From: Allomuricauda sp. CAU 1633
GTDB lineage: Bacteria; Bacteroidota; Bacteroidia; Flavobacteriales; Flavobacteriaceae
Direction of reading: 5' to 3'
DNA length: 64,000 bases
Assembly (NCBI RefSeq): GCF_017313225.1
Contig: NZ_JAFLNE010000002.1
Coordinates: 868,001-932,000, forward strand
Part shown: positions 51,594 to 61,474 of the stretch, in pieces
Numbering within the stretch: the first letter of the stretch is position 1
Layout: each line of letters begins with the position of its first letter
Position numbers and translations under genes: made by a program
Notes under the pieces: model-generated
The model's database searches: none
What the model saw: the letters and a program-made list of their open reading frames with translations, nothing else
What the model was told of the DNA's origin: nothing

Positions 51594-52169
51594 TTAAGAA
51601 CGCTTTTTGGCCCGTATCTCGCTCACATATTCTGGGGTAAGACCTAAGAAAGAAGCAATCAAATATTGGGGGACGCGTTGGGCAAATTCGGGAAAGTGTT
51701 CGGTAAAGTGAAAGTAGATCTCCTCTTTGGAAAAATCGAACAGATATTTCATTTTCATGATGGAGGAGCCATACCCAATTTGGTACATGATTCTAAAATA
51801 ACGTTCAAGCTGAGGGAATTCTTTGAGCAATTGCTCCTGTTTTTCGTAGGATATAGACAGCAATTCAGTGTCCTCAACCGCTTGAATGTTAAAATCTGTC
51901 CTAGTTTGGTTCAAATATGCCAATCCATCGGTCATCCACCAATTGTCAATTGCGAATTGAACCGTGCGTTCCACTCCTTTTTCACTGGTAAAGTACATAT
52001 GAAGACAACCTCTGAGCACAAAGTAATTTTGGTCACAGGGACTTCCCGCTTCCATTAAAATTTGCTTTTTGGATACGCTTTGGGATTCAAAAAATGAGTT
52101 GATCCTTTGAAAATCTTCATTGCTAACGGTGACAAACTTGTTGATATGTGCAAAGAGTTGCTCAGACAT
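51594..52169 (-). CDS. Crp/Fnr family transcriptional regulator
   Basis: A 191-residue regulator with a cyclic-nucleotide-binding fold (SVSKKQILMEAGSPCDQNYFVLRGCLHMYFTSEKGVERTVQF). A C-terminal winged helix ends RVPQYLIASFLGLTPEYVSEIRAKK, the recognition region. The Arg/Ser residues for cAMP binding are not evident, so the ligand may differ. It probably controls the AhpD-like gene downstream. It is also divergent from the efflux operon, but the 225-base gap gives no visible shared operator. Confidence 0.9.
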   Translation of the reverse strand: MSEQLFAHINKFVTVSNEDFQRINSFFESQSVSKKQILMEAGSPCDQNYFVLRGCLHMYFTSEKGVERTVQFAIDNWWMTDGLAYLNQTRTDFNIQAVEDTELLSISYEKQEQLLKEFPQLERYFRIMYQIGYGSSIMKMKYLFDFSKEEIYFHFTEHFPEFAQRVPQYLIASFLGLTPEYVSEIRAKKRS

Positions 52170-52354
52170 AGTTGTTCCAAAAGTAAAAAGAAAGAAGCTT
52201 CAACGTTTTCTTGACTCTTAACCGTTTATCGATAAATTTTTGTTAAAACAATATAAAGAATTTTGCACTTAATTGAATTATATGAAAAAACTATAAGCTT
52301 TTTTGTAAAAATGATAGGAGCTATGACAATTTTAACCATAATTAACAATGACAA

Positions 52355-52386
52355 TTTGTGCGGCAAATCCCCGTGACATAGTTTTG
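52355..52386 (+). promoter_or_regulatory. Promoter of the efflux region
   Basis: TTTG (52355-52358), 20 bases, TAGTTTTG (52379-52386), perfect consensus. The start codon at 52395 lies only 8 bases downstream of the -7 box, implying an almost leaderless mRNA. Confidence 0.65.
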
Positions 52387-52394
52387 TTCCCCAA

Positions 52395-52799
52395 ATGAGA
52401 AAAGCGTTAAAAAGATATTTGTTTCCACTCTGCATCCTATTGTTGGGAGGATTCATCAATCATTTATATGCTGACGTACAAGACAGTATAGAAAATGAAA
52501 ATGCTTGCTTTTCACAATATGAGTTCCTTGGCCACGCCTCGGTGGACACTCCTTTGGTCGGAATTGAAAAAAGCCTTTTTGCTGAGATAACCGATGTTGA
52601 AGAACAAGAGGAAAAAGACGAGGATTTTGCATCTTATAGTTCTGATTTACAATTTGGCAGTTACTTTACTGCCTTTTTTTATCCCTCAGTTTCTGGGCAA
52701 GAATTTCGTGAACTAGAAATAAACCATGGGTTATTCCAACCCACTTCAATTACTGCGCCCTATAAGCGGCATATTCAATTTCAAGTTTTTCGAATTTAG
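52395..52799 (+). CDS. Hypothetical exported protein upstream of the RND efflux genes
   Basis: A 134-residue protein with signal peptide MRKALKRYLFPLCILLLGGFINHLYA. The mature part is short, acidic in the middle (DVEEQEEKDEDF) and aromatic at the end (SVSGQEFRELEINHG, YKRHIQFQVFRI). Family not recognised. It is preceded by a perfect promoter and followed after 156 bases by the efflux adaptor gene, so it may share its transcript. No function is proposed. Confidence 0.7.
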   Translation: MRKALKRYLFPLCILLLGGFINHLYADVQDSIENENACFSQYEFLGHASVDTPLVGIEKSLFAEITDVEEQEEKDEDFASYSSDLQFGSYFTAFFYPSVSGQEFRELEINHGLFQPTSITAPYKRHIQFQVFRI

Positions 52800-52955
52800 A
52801 ATTACACTTCTCAAGTAGGTCTATATCTGTATAGGGCCACTTATCATCAACCCATTGAATCATATTCAATAACCTGGGGCAAGTCCATACACAGTCAGAT
52901 TTGGGCTTCCCTGCCAAATTTTTCAATACACCAATTTTTTTAAACCCGTAACATT

Positions 52956-54038
52956 ATGAGGAGAATTCCCATGTTCATTGGCTTGTTTGTATTGCTCAGC
53001 CATACAAGCTGCGAGTCCAAGAAACACGAAAAAAAGGACGAAACCAAATTCCTAGTGAGCAGTCCCATTAAAAAGGACACTTCCATTACCAAAGACTATG
53101 TGTGCCAAATCCATTCCATTAGACATATTGAGCTCAGGGCTTTGGAAAAAGGATATTTACAGCACATTTCTGTTGATGAAGGCCAGCATGTAAAAAAGGG
53201 CCAACAGATGTTCCACATTATGCCCAATGTGTACGAAGCGGATTTGCAAAAGGCCAAAGCAGAGGCTGAAGTGGCCGAAATCGAATACAAAAACACCAAA
53301 TTGTTGGCTGATGGCAACGTAGTTTCCGAAAATGAATTGGCCATGGCCAAAGCCGAATACAATAGAGCAAAGGCGGAAGTCACCCTAGCTGAAACACACT
53401 TGGGATTTACTGATATCCGTGCTCCCTTTGATGGCATTATGGACCACCTCGAAGCCAGGGAGGGCAGCCTTTTGGATGAAGGCGAACTCTTGACCACCCT
53501 TTCCGACAACAGTAAAATGTGGGTCTACTTTAACGTGCCCGAAGCCGAGTACTTGGATTATATCACCAGTGCCAAAAAGGATAGCAAACAATCCGTTGAC
53601 CTTCTTATGGCCAACAATAAAAAGTTCAATCATTCAGGAATTGTGGAAACCATTGAAGGAGAGTTCAACAATGAAACCGGTAACATCGCTTTCAGGGCCA
53701 CTTTCGATAATCCAGAAGGTATCCTCCGTCATGGGGAGACCGGAAGTATTTTGATGCGGGTCCCGCTGGACAATGCCATGCTCATTCCCCAAAAGGCCAC
53801 ATTTGAGGTATTGGATAAAAAGTATGTTTTCGTTGTGGACAAAGACGACAAGGTGCAACAACGTGAGATTACCATAGGAGCAGAACTGCCTCATCTCTTT
53901 GTAGTGGAAAAAGGATTATCGGAAAATGATAAGGTGTTGTTGGAAGGAATCCGAATGGTGCGTAACGGAGAGAAAATCCATTACGACTTTGAGAAACCGG
54001 AGGAGGTTTTGTCCAACCTAGAGTTATACACGGAGTAG
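52956..54038 (+). CDS. RND efflux periplasmic adaptor (membrane fusion protein)
   Basis: A 360-residue lipoprotein-type adaptor (MRRIPMFIGLFVLLSHTSC). The lipoyl-like part has ELRALEKGYLQHISVDEGQHVKKGQQMFHI, an alpha-hairpin is formed by KAKAEAEVAEIEYKNTKLLADG, and GFTDIRAPFDGIMDHLEAREGSLLDEGELLTTLSD closes the lipoyl part. A beta-barrel and membrane-proximal domain end the chain. It should link the pump (24 bases downstream) to the outer-membrane channel. Confidence 0.94.
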   Translation: MRRIPMFIGLFVLLSHTSCESKKHEKKDETKFLVSSPIKKDTSITKDYVCQIHSIRHIELRALEKGYLQHISVDEGQHVKKGQQMFHIMPNVYEADLQKAKAEAEVAEIEYKNTKLLADGNVVSENELAMAKAEYNRAKAEVTLAETHLGFTDIRAPFDGIMDHLEAREGSLLDEGELLTTLSDNSKMWVYFNVPEAEYLDYITSAKKDSKQSVDLLMANNKKFNHSGIVETIEGEFNNETGNIAFRATFDNPEGILRHGETGSILMRVPLDNAMLIPQKATFEVLDKKYVFVVDKDDKVQQREITIGAELPHLFVVEKGLSENDKVLLEGIRMVRNGEKIHYDFEKPEEVLSNLELYTE

Positions 54039-54062
54039 CACAAATCCTTAATCTTCTAAAAG

Positions 54063-57000
54063 ATGTTTAAAAAATTTATCCATAGGCCCGTATTGGCAAT
54101 TGTGATCTCGGTGATCATTGTCTTTACCGGTCTACTCGCTATAAAGCAATTACCCATATCGCAGTTTCCACAGATTGCGCCAACCACGGTCAATATTTTT
54201 ATCGCCTATCCGGGATCAAGTGCGGACGTGTTGGTGAAATCAACCCTGATTCCTTTGGAAACTTCCATAAATGGAGTACAGGGCATGCGATATATTGCCT
54301 CCGATGCTACTAGTGCCGGAGAAGGTACATTGCGTGTAATCTTTGAACCTGGAACCGACCCCAATCAAGCGGTGGTTCGGGTAAAGACCCGGGTAGACCA
54401 AGTAATGCCGCTGCTTCCCGAGTTGGTGCAGCGTGAAGGTGTCATCATCACCCCCGTACAGCCCAGTATGTTGATGTACGTGAACCTATACAGTGACGCC
54501 AAGAACAACGACGAAAAATTCCTTTACAACTATGCCTATACCAAAATGATTCCTGAAATCCAGCGGATCAATGGTATTGCCAGTGCCCAGATATTGGGTA
54601 GCCGTAAATTTGCCATGCGCGTTTGGTTAAAGCCAGACCGTATGCGGGCATACAATGTTTCGGCCGAAGAGGTTTTAGAGGCCATGGAAGACCAAAGTAT
54701 TTTGGCACGTCCAGGCCGATTGGGACGAAGCTCCGGTAAAAAAGCCCAGTCGTTGGAGTATGTATTGGTGTATCAAGACCGGTACAGTGAACCGGAACAA
54801 TATAAGGATATCATCATCAAGGCCAATGAAGAAGGAGAAATCTTGAAATTGGGTGATTTGGCCGATGTAGAACTCGGAAGTGAGTTCTTTGATATTTATT
54901 CCAACTTGGATGGTAAGCCGTCGGCGTCCATCGTATTGAAGCAAACCTTTGGTAGTAATGGTAGTGATGTTATCGCTGCGGTGAAAGATAAACTGAAGGA
55001 ACTGGAAGCGGAAATGCCTCCGGGAATCGATTACAAAATCAGTTATGACGTTTCCAACTTCTTGGATGCCTCCATAGAACAGGTACTCCACACCCTTCGA
55101 GATGCCTTTATTTTGGTGGCCATTGTGGTGTTCCTGTTCTTGGGGGATTGGCGGTCTACACTTATTCCGATTATCGCCGTACCTGTTTCCTTGATTGGAG
55201 CCTTCTTTGTGATGCAACTCTTCGGACTGTCCATCAACCTGATTACTTTGTTTGCCCTTGTATTGGCAATTGGTATTGTGGTGGATAACGCCATTGTGGT
55301 GGTGGAAGCCGTTCACGTAAAGATGCACGAAGAAAACCTTACGCCTTACAAAGCTTCGTATGAAGTGTTGGGGGAAATTGGTGGGGCCATCATCGCCATT
55401 ACCTTGGTAATGACCTCGGTTTTTATTCCCATTTCCTTCATGACTGGTCCAGTTGGGGTGTTTTATCGGCAGTTCTCCATTACCATGGCAGGATCTATTG
55501 TCATCTCGGCTATTGTGGCCTTGACCTTGACCCCAGTGCTTTGCGCCATGATGTTGAAGAACACACATGGCAAACCACGTAGAAAATCACCTGTAAACCG
55601 TTTCATTGATTGGTTCAATGCCAAGTTTGAAAAGCTTACGGGAAGGTATGTTGGTGTGCTGAACAAGATTGTAAATCGAAGAGTAATCACCTTTGGGGTA
55701 TTGTTGGCGTTTTGTGCCGGGATTTTCTTTACCAATCAGGTATTGCCTGCCGGATTTATCCCCAATGAAGATCAAGGAATGATCTATGCCATCATCCAGA
55801 CCCCTCCCGGAGCTACCTTGGAGAGGACCAATGAAGTGGCCCGAAAACTTCAAAAGATATGTGAGGAGACTGAAGGTGTTGAGTCGGTTTCGTCATTGGC
55901 CGGTTATGAAATCATGACTGAAGGTCGTGGTTCCAATGCCGGGACTTGTTTGATCAACTTAAAACCATGGTCGCAACGGGAACACTCCGTACATGAAATT
56001 ATGGAAGAGTTGGAAGAAGAGACCAAGGACCTGGGTGCAGTAATTGAATACTTTGAGCCCCCCGCTGTGCCAGGTTTTGGTTCTTCCGGTGGTTTCTCCA
56101 TGCGTTTGTTGGATAAGACCAATGGTACCGATTACCATGAGTTTGAACGTATCAACAATGAGTTTATGGATGCACTTCGCGAGCGCAAGGAGTTAACAGG
56201 TTTGTTTACTTTTTTTGCAGCCAATTATCCGCAGTACGAGTTGAAAATCAACAATAAGGCTGCCATGCAGAAGGGAGTATCCATTGGTAGGGCCATGGAA
56301 AACCTGAACATTCTTATTGGTAGTACCTATGAACAGGGTTTTATCCGCTTTGGACGCTTCTTTAAGGTGTATACCCAAGCTGCTCCCGAATATCGGGGCA
56401 TGCCTTCGGACCTGGAGAAGTTGTTTGTGAAGAACGAAGAGGGCGAAATGGTTCCTTATTCTGCCTTCATGACGATGGAGAAAAAGCTTGGCCCGAATGA
56501 AATTACACGTTACAATCTCTATAATTCGGCAGCCATTCGCGGACTTCCTGCTGCTGGATTTACCAGTGGGGATGCCATCAAGGCCATTCAGGAAGTGGCC
56601 GAGCAGAGTCTACCACGAGGGTACGACATTGCTTGGGAAGGGCTTTCCTATGATGAGGCACAACGCGGTAATGAATCCATCTACATTTTTATTGTGGTGT
56701 TGATTTTCGTATATCTCGTATTGGCCGCCCAATATGAAAGTTTCTTGTTACCACTCGCGGTGATTTTGTCCTTACCCGTTGGGGTGTTTGGTTCCTTCTT
56801 CCTGTTGAAAGTCATGGGATTGTCCAATGACGTTTACGCCCAGATTGGTATGATTATGCTGGTAGGGCTGTTGGGTAAAAACGCAGTATTGATTGTGGAG
56901 TTTGCGGTGCAGAAGCATCGACAGGGCGCCACCATCTTGGCTGCGGCCATCGAGGGGTCCAAACAGCGGTTCCGACCTATTTTGATGACCTCATTTGCCT

Positions 57001-57329
57001 TCATCGCTGGTTTAATTCCCTTGGTTGTTGCTACAGGAGCAGGGGCCATTGGAAACCGAACTATCGGTGGTTCCGCCTTAGGTGGAATGCTCATCGGTAC
57101 TGTATTTGGGGTATTGGTGATTCCAGGTCTCTACTACATCTTCGCTAAAATGGCTGAAGGCAAGAGCCTCATCAAGGATGAACACGATGAACCAATTTCC
57201 GAAGAGTTCTTCAAAACTAGAGATGATAGTAAACTTCGGGCTCGTTTGCGTGAAGTGAATCGACTTTTGAAAAAAATGACCACAAGAAATGGAAACAATA
57301 AGAAAAAAGGGAATAATGATGAAGAATAG
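54063..57329 (+). CDS. RND efflux pump, inner-membrane permease (HAE1/AcrB type)
   Basis: A 1088-residue proton-driven exporter. Twelve membrane helices are expected: one at the N-terminus (PVLAIVISVIIVFTGLLAI), then two groups of helices around the large periplasmic loops. Motifs ALVLAIGIVVDNAIVVVEAVH (with the proton-relay Asp) and TLVMTSVFIPISFMTGPVGVF identify the HAE1 family. The C-terminus is highly charged (RDDSKLRARLREVNRLLKKMTTRNGNNKKKGNNDEE). Substrate range unknown; multidrug or bile/solvent export is usual. Confidence 0.95.
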   Translation: MFKKFIHRPVLAIVISVIIVFTGLLAIKQLPISQFPQIAPTTVNIFIAYPGSSADVLVKSTLIPLETSINGVQGMRYIASDATSAGEGTLRVIFEPGTDPNQAVVRVKTRVDQVMPLLPELVQREGVIITPVQPSMLMYVNLYSDAKNNDEKFLYNYAYTKMIPEIQRINGIASAQILGSRKFAMRVWLKPDRMRAYNVSAEEVLEAMEDQSILARPGRLGRSSGKKAQSLEYVLVYQDRYSEPEQYKDIIIKANEEGEILKLGDLADVELGSEFFDIYSNLDGKPSASIVLKQTFGSNGSDVIAAVKDKLKELEAEMPPGIDYKISYDVSNFLDASIEQVLHTLRDAFILVAIVVFLFLGDWRSTLIPIIAVPVSLIGAFFVMQLFGLSINLITLFALVLAIGIVVDNAIVVVEAVHVKMHEENLTPYKASYEVLGEIGGAIIAITLVMTSVFIPISFMTGPVGVFYRQFSITMAGSIVISAIVALTLTPVLCAMMLKNTHGKPRRKSPVNRFIDWFNAKFEKLTGRYVGVLNKIVNRRVITFGVLLAFCAGIFFTNQVLPAGFIPNEDQGMIYAIIQTPPGATLERTNEVARKLQKICEETEGVESVSSLAGYEIMTEGRGSNAGTCLINLKPWSQREHSVHEIMEELEEETKDLGAVIEYFEPPAVPGFGSSGGFSMRLLDKTNGTDYHEFERINNEFMDALRERKELTGLFTFFAANYPQYELKINNKAAMQKGVSIGRAMENLNILIGSTYEQGFIRFGRFFKVYTQAAPEYRGMPSDLEKLFVKNEEGEMVPYSAFMTMEKKLGPNEITRYNLYNSAAIRGLPAAGFTSGDAIKAIQEVAEQSLPRGYDIAWEGLSYDEAQRGNESIYIFIVVLIFVYLVLAAQYESFLLPLAVILSLPVGVFGSFFLLKVMGLSNDVYAQIGMIMLVGLLGKNAVLIVEFAVQKHRQGATILAAAIEGSKQRFRPILMTSFAFIAGLIPLVVATGAGAIGNRTIGGSALGGMLIGTVFGVLVIPGLYYIFAKMAEGKSLIKDEHDEPISEEFFKTRDDSKLRARLREVNRLLKKMTTRNGNNKKKGNNDEE

Positions 57330-58746
57330 AAAATCATTTGTGATAGGCGTTCTCGCTGTAGTGGCCCTGTATTCTTGTGTGCCTACGCGGGAGATTCGGG
57401 ATGAAAATACTTCCGTCCCTGAGCAGTATCAGAATCAATCCACCGATACTACAAATACAGGCTTGGTGCAGTGGAAGGAGTTTTTTAAAGACCCCAATCT
57501 CGTTGTGTTGATTGATACCGCTTTGGTGAACAACCAAGAGTTGAACATTATGCTCCAACAAGTGGATATGGCCAAGAATGTAATTCAGGCTAAAAAAGGG
57601 GAATACCTTCCCTTTGTCAATATCCAAGCCGGAGCGGAAGTGGAAAAAGTAGGAGAGTATACTCGTAATGGCGCTGTGGAGAAGAACCTCGAGGTTAAGG
57701 AAGGGGAGGAGTTCCCTGAACCCTTGACCAATTATGGAGTGGGAGCCTTTGCCACATGGGAATTGGATGTTTGGAAGAAGTTGCGCAACGAGAAAAAAGT
57801 AGCGGTTTTTGAATATCTGTCCAGTGTTGAAGGTAAAAACTTTATGGTGACCAATTTGGTAGCAGAGATTGCGGACTCCTACTATGAGTTGATGGCGTTG
57901 GACAACCAATTGGCCATCATTGACCAAAATTTGGAGATTCAGCAGAATGCCCTAAGGATGGTAAAACTGCAGAAGCAGGCAGCTAGAGCTACTGAGTTGG
58001 CCGTAAAACGTTTTCAGGCAGAGGTAATGAAAAATCAAAGCCATAAGTATGAAATCCAGCAGGAAATCGTGGAAACGGAGAACCAACTCAATTTCTTAAT
58101 CGGGAGGTCGCCACAACATATTCAAAGGGTCTCGGATAATTTCATTGATACGCCTATTGATCTTATGTATGCCGGGATACCTTCGCAATTATTGCAAAAC
58201 CGTCCGGATGTGCGCCAAGCGGAATTTGAATTGGCAGCCGCCAAGTTGGATACCAAAGCGGCCAAGGCCAGTTTTTATCCCCAGTTCACCATAAAGGCAG
58301 GAGCAGGATTGCAAGCATTTGATACAAAGTATTTGACCACAACCCCAGAATCGGTGTTGTATTCCGTGATGGGGGATATGGTAACACCTCTGATCAACAG
58401 AAATGCAATCAAGGCTCAATATAAGAATGCTACAGACCGACAGTTGCAAGCGGTTTATGAATATGAAAAGGCCATTTTAAACGCCTATATCGAAGTGGCC
58501 AATCAGTTGTCCAACATCGACAACTTAAAAAAGAGCTATGAATTAAAAGAAGGTCAAGTAAAAGCCCTAACCGAATCCATAGACCTGTCCACACGTTTGT
58601 TCCGATCCGCGAGAGTGGAATACATTGAGGTGTTGTTGGCTCAGCGTGAAGCATTGGAATCCCGAATGGAACTGGTAGAGACCAAAAAAGACCAGATGCT
58701 GGCCCAGGTCACCATGTACCGGGCCCTGGGAGGTGGCTGGAATTAG
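57316..58746 (+). CDS. Outer-membrane efflux channel (TolC/NodT family)
   Basis: A 476-residue lipoprotein from MMKNRKSFVIGVLAVVALYSC (lipobox LYSC). The body carries two OEP repeats of long helices and strands, with NRPDVRQAEFELAAAKLDTKAAKASFYPQFTIKAGAGLQAF as the typical second-repeat start. A further in-frame Met nine codons upstream (57289) lies within the pump gene and lacks a signal sequence. The start overlaps the pump stop by 14 bases, giving translational coupling in the adaptor-pump-channel operon. Confidence 0.93.
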   Translation: MMKNRKSFVIGVLAVVALYSCVPTREIRDENTSVPEQYQNQSTDTTNTGLVQWKEFFKDPNLVVLIDTALVNNQELNIMLQQVDMAKNVIQAKKGEYLPFVNIQAGAEVEKVGEYTRNGAVEKNLEVKEGEEFPEPLTNYGVGAFATWELDVWKKLRNEKKVAVFEYLSSVEGKNFMVTNLVAEIADSYYELMALDNQLAIIDQNLEIQQNALRMVKLQKQAARATELAVKRFQAEVMKNQSHKYEIQQEIVETENQLNFLIGRSPQHIQRVSDNFIDTPIDLMYAGIPSQLLQNRPDVRQAEFELAAAKLDTKAAKASFYPQFTIKAGAGLQAFDTKYLTTTPESVLYSVMGDMVTPLINRNAIKAQYKNATDRQLQAVYEYEKAILNAYIEVANQLSNIDNLKKSYELKEGQVKALTESIDLSTRLFRSARVEYIEVLLAQREALESRMELVETKKDQMLAQVTMYRALGGGWN

Positions 58747-58814
58747 ATTGCCCCAAATCGAGATTAAATAGTGTTGTTGTTCCTACTTAACAAGCTATCG
58801 GTTATCTCAAAAGT

Positions 58815-58848
58815 GAAAGCCCATGTTACAATTGTATCATGGGCTTTC
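58815..58848. terminator. Bidirectional hairpin between efflux operon and TonB receptor gene
   Basis: The arms GAAAGCCCATG/CATGGGCTTTC (11 bp) surround a nearly palindromic loop. On the plus strand TAATTTTTTAAA follows; on the minus strand a short ACTTTTGAG. Confidence 0.75.
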
Positions 58849-58928
58849 TAATTTTTTAAAGAACTGAAAATTTGAATTTTATCAATTATAAATAACTTGT
58901 CCAAGTCGAGCAATCTTTCTTTAGAAAT

Positions 58929-61349
58929 TCAAAATTTATAATTGTAACCAATTCGGATTACCTGAGTTTCATAATAGTCAGAACTGGTGTATGAAAAATT
59001 ACTCCCGTCAATTTCTTTTTTTATTACCATGGTGTTGAATAGGTCGGTTGCGTTGAGGAACAATTCCCCTTTTCCATTTTGAATCATTTTTTTAATACCG
59101 AGATCAAGCGAAAATCTTGAATCTATAGTACCCTGCGGAATAATGTCTGGTGCTAAATAAATGGCGGTGAATTGGGCTTCAGTGTTTCCACCTAATTTTA
59201 GATTGGTGTTCAATTTAATGTTCCCAGAATAAACATCTTGTTGTTCAGAATTGAAGGTGTGTGCCACAGGATATTTGTTCATTATGGAAAAGGCATCAAT
59301 TTGATTATAATATCCATTTAAATTCAAGTTAAAGTTTACTTTATCCGAAAGTTCTTGATTAAAAATCAGCTCCAAACCAGTGTTATGACTTTTTCCTGCA
59401 TTTTGAGAGGTATTGTAAATGAGATTTGAATCATCTACGGTAGTGGCCACCCGCGTAATGGTTCCATCTGAAATACGATAATAACCTGAACCGTACAAAA
59501 ATCCGTTGTACCAACTGTTCTTATACCCAAGCTCAAAACTGTTGGTGAATTGGGGTTGCAAGGCCGGATTCCCCACTTTTATGATTTCAGCATCATCATA
59601 CTTTGGAAAAATACGGATATCCACTTCATCCGGACGATCTACCCTTCTATTGTAAAAAGCAGACAATCTATTGTTTTTATTTATTTTATAGGTAAGCCTG
59701 GCATTTGGAAACGGCTGAAAATAATTATAACCATCGCTTTGATACGTATTGTGGCTGGGGTCAACATCATATTGTAGATCCACATACTCCATACGTAACC
59801 CAATTTCGGCTTCCCATTTTTGGACTTCGTAGGTATAGTTTCCGTAAAATGCCGGAATGGTTTCTTTGTAGGTGGCAACACCATCGGCACCAGTGTCCAA
59901 CACCGAATTGTTTGCAGAGGGATTGAATTGCATATCCGTGGGGATTGTTCTTCTACGAAGTTTCAGCCCAGTTTCCAGCAAACCATGTTTCAAAGGTTTT
60001 GTGTAATCCAAAGTCAAGTCAGCCACCTTTTGGTCGGCAATCAAAAAAAAGGATTCATCTGTTGTAAAAGTAGGATTGGTGTTGGTAAAGAAATATTTTT
60101 CATCTTCCCTATCAAATGTATAGTTGAACCCAATATTTAGTTTATGCCCAGGTTGCTTAAATTTATGTTCATAGACTACCGAGCCCATTATGGCCGTTAA
60201 TACTTCATCTTCCAAAAACTGCCAAAGCCTAAGATTTTCGTTGGTGTTACCATTAAAAAATGGCTGGTCCCCATAATCTTTTATGCTCTCCTGACTAAAA
60301 AATCCAGAAACGGTTAGCGTATTTTGATCATCTATGAACCAATCCATCCCTGCATTTGAGGTGAAAAAGTTGGTATCTCTGTTTCGTTTCAACTGTTGGT
60401 CTATCACCGTTCCATCGTCATAGACCCTGGTAACAAACTCATTTTTGTTAAGGGTTTCCGTGTAAAGATTGTCGGCCTGTATAAAGAGATTGACCTTGTT
60501 TTTTCGATAGTTTAGGGATAGCGAAGGATTTATTTTAGGTGTGGCGGTGTATTGGGGCCGAATCCCAGGGAGATTCTCTTTTCGTACCCACAATGCACCT
60601 AAACCTGCGGTCAGTCCAATGGTACCGTTCAATCCTTCTTGACTTTCTTTCTTCATTTTGATATTGATGATACCCGCATTCCCATTTGCATCGTATTTTG
60701 AAGAAGGATTATTGATGATTTCTATTTCTGCTATGGCGGAAGCAGGAATATTATCCAGGCCATTTTGGTTTCCAAACCCTGTGATGGCAGTTTGCTTTCC
60801 GTCAATAAGGACAACCACTTGATCATTACCTCTAAGTTGTACTTGCCCATCTTGAACGGTGACACCGGGGAGGTTGTTCATGGCTTGAAGCACGCTGCCA
60901 CCGCCTTGGCTTAGGTTTTTATCTACACTATAAGATTTTTTATCCAATGCACCGGTAATCTCGTCTTGTTTGGTTGTTACCACTACCTCATTCAATTGTT
61001 GCACATTTTCCTCTAAGAAGAGGGTGCCCAAATCAAGAAATGCAGAGTTGGAACCAACAAAGAGTGGGGTGTTGTATTTTTGGTATCCCAAATAAGTTAC
61101 TTCCAAAACATAATCTCCCGGTTGGGTGTCCGAGAGAGTGAAAAATCCATCTTCATCAGATATGGTGCCCAACACAAAAGTCAAGTCATCCGATTTTTTC
61201 AATACCACATTCACATAGGGTAAATTTTCACCAGTACCCTTGTCCTTGATGATACCTGAAACATTTACAGAAGTGGTTTGTGCTAACAGCGCAAAAGGAA
61301 ATATCAAAGCACAAAGAATCCATAATGTGCTTGAATAGTGTATGCTCAT
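58929..61349 (-). CDS. TonB-dependent receptor, outer-membrane beta-barrel (CarboxypepD_reg-type N-terminus)
   Basis: An 806-residue receptor with signal peptide (LWILCALIFPFALLAQ). Then a carboxypeptidase-regulatory-like domain (about 26-110: VSGIIKDKGTGENLPYVNVVLKK), a plug domain (LSQGGGSVLQAMNNLPGVTVQDGQVQLRGNDQVVVLIDGKQ), and a beta-barrel ending ETQVIRIGYNYKF. No SusD partner follows, so it is a lone receptor, likely for a siderophore or small metabolite. Its start codon shares ATGA with the stop of a tiny ORF upstream. Confidence 0.93.
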   Translation of the reverse strand: MSIHYSSTLWILCALIFPFALLAQTTSVNVSGIIKDKGTGENLPYVNVVLKKSDDLTFVLGTISDEDGFFTLSDTQPGDYVLEVTYLGYQKYNTPLFVGSNSAFLDLGTLFLEENVQQLNEVVVTTKQDEITGALDKKSYSVDKNLSQGGGSVLQAMNNLPGVTVQDGQVQLRGNDQVVVLIDGKQTAITGFGNQNGLDNIPASAIAEIEIINNPSSKYDANGNAGIINIKMKKESQEGLNGTIGLTAGLGALWVRKENLPGIRPQYTATPKINPSLSLNYRKNKVNLFIQADNLYTETLNKNEFVTRVYDDGTVIDQQLKRNRDTNFFTSNAGMDWFIDDQNTLTVSGFFSQESIKDYGDQPFFNGNTNENLRLWQFLEDEVLTAIMGSVVYEHKFKQPGHKLNIGFNYTFDREDEKYFFTNTNPTFTTDESFFLIADQKVADLTLDYTKPLKHGLLETGLKLRRRTIPTDMQFNPSANNSVLDTGADGVATYKETIPAFYGNYTYEVQKWEAEIGLRMEYVDLQYDVDPSHNTYQSDGYNYFQPFPNARLTYKINKNNRLSAFYNRRVDRPDEVDIRIFPKYDDAEIIKVGNPALQPQFTNSFELGYKNSWYNGFLYGSGYYRISDGTITRVATTVDDSNLIYNTSQNAGKSHNTGLELIFNQELSDKVNFNLNLNGYYNQIDAFSIMNKYPVAHTFNSEQQDVYSGNIKLNTNLKLGGNTEAQFTAIYLAPDIIPQGTIDSRFSLDLGIKKMIQNGKGELFLNATDLFNTMVIKKEIDGSNFSYTSSDYYETQVIRIGYNYKF

Positions 61350-61447
61350 ATTTTAAGTATTGCCTTTAAAAAGTACATATGATCAAGGCCGTATCCCATA
61401 GGGATACAGGCGACCAAAAGAATGAGGTTGCTGAGTAGTTTTTTCAT
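61346..61447 (-). CDS. Tiny hydrophobic ORF translationally coupled to the TonB receptor
   Basis: The 33-residue frame MKKLLSNLILLVACIPMGY GLDHMYFLKAILKI has a lipoprotein-like signal (LLVAC). Its stop overlaps the receptor start in an ATGA junction. It may be a leader peptide or the remains of a longer lipoprotein gene. No family recognised. Existence as a made protein is unproven. Confidence 0.35.
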   Translation of the reverse strand: MKKLLSNLILLVACIPMGYGLDHMYFLKAILKI

Positions 61448-61474
61448 TATGTTGAGTTTAGTTGATTATCTATT

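Noticed and set aside
54675..55568. 297-codon open frame on the minus strand inside the RND pump gene
   Set aside because: Antisense shadow. Its translation is rich in His, Asn and Gln with no motif, whereas the plus-strand frame is a full RND permease.
58929..61349. Polysaccharide utilisation locus around the TonB receptor
   Set aside because: No SusD homologue, glycoside hydrolase or sigma/anti-sigma pair adjoins it; the GH15 and SASA genes are 25-59 kb away.
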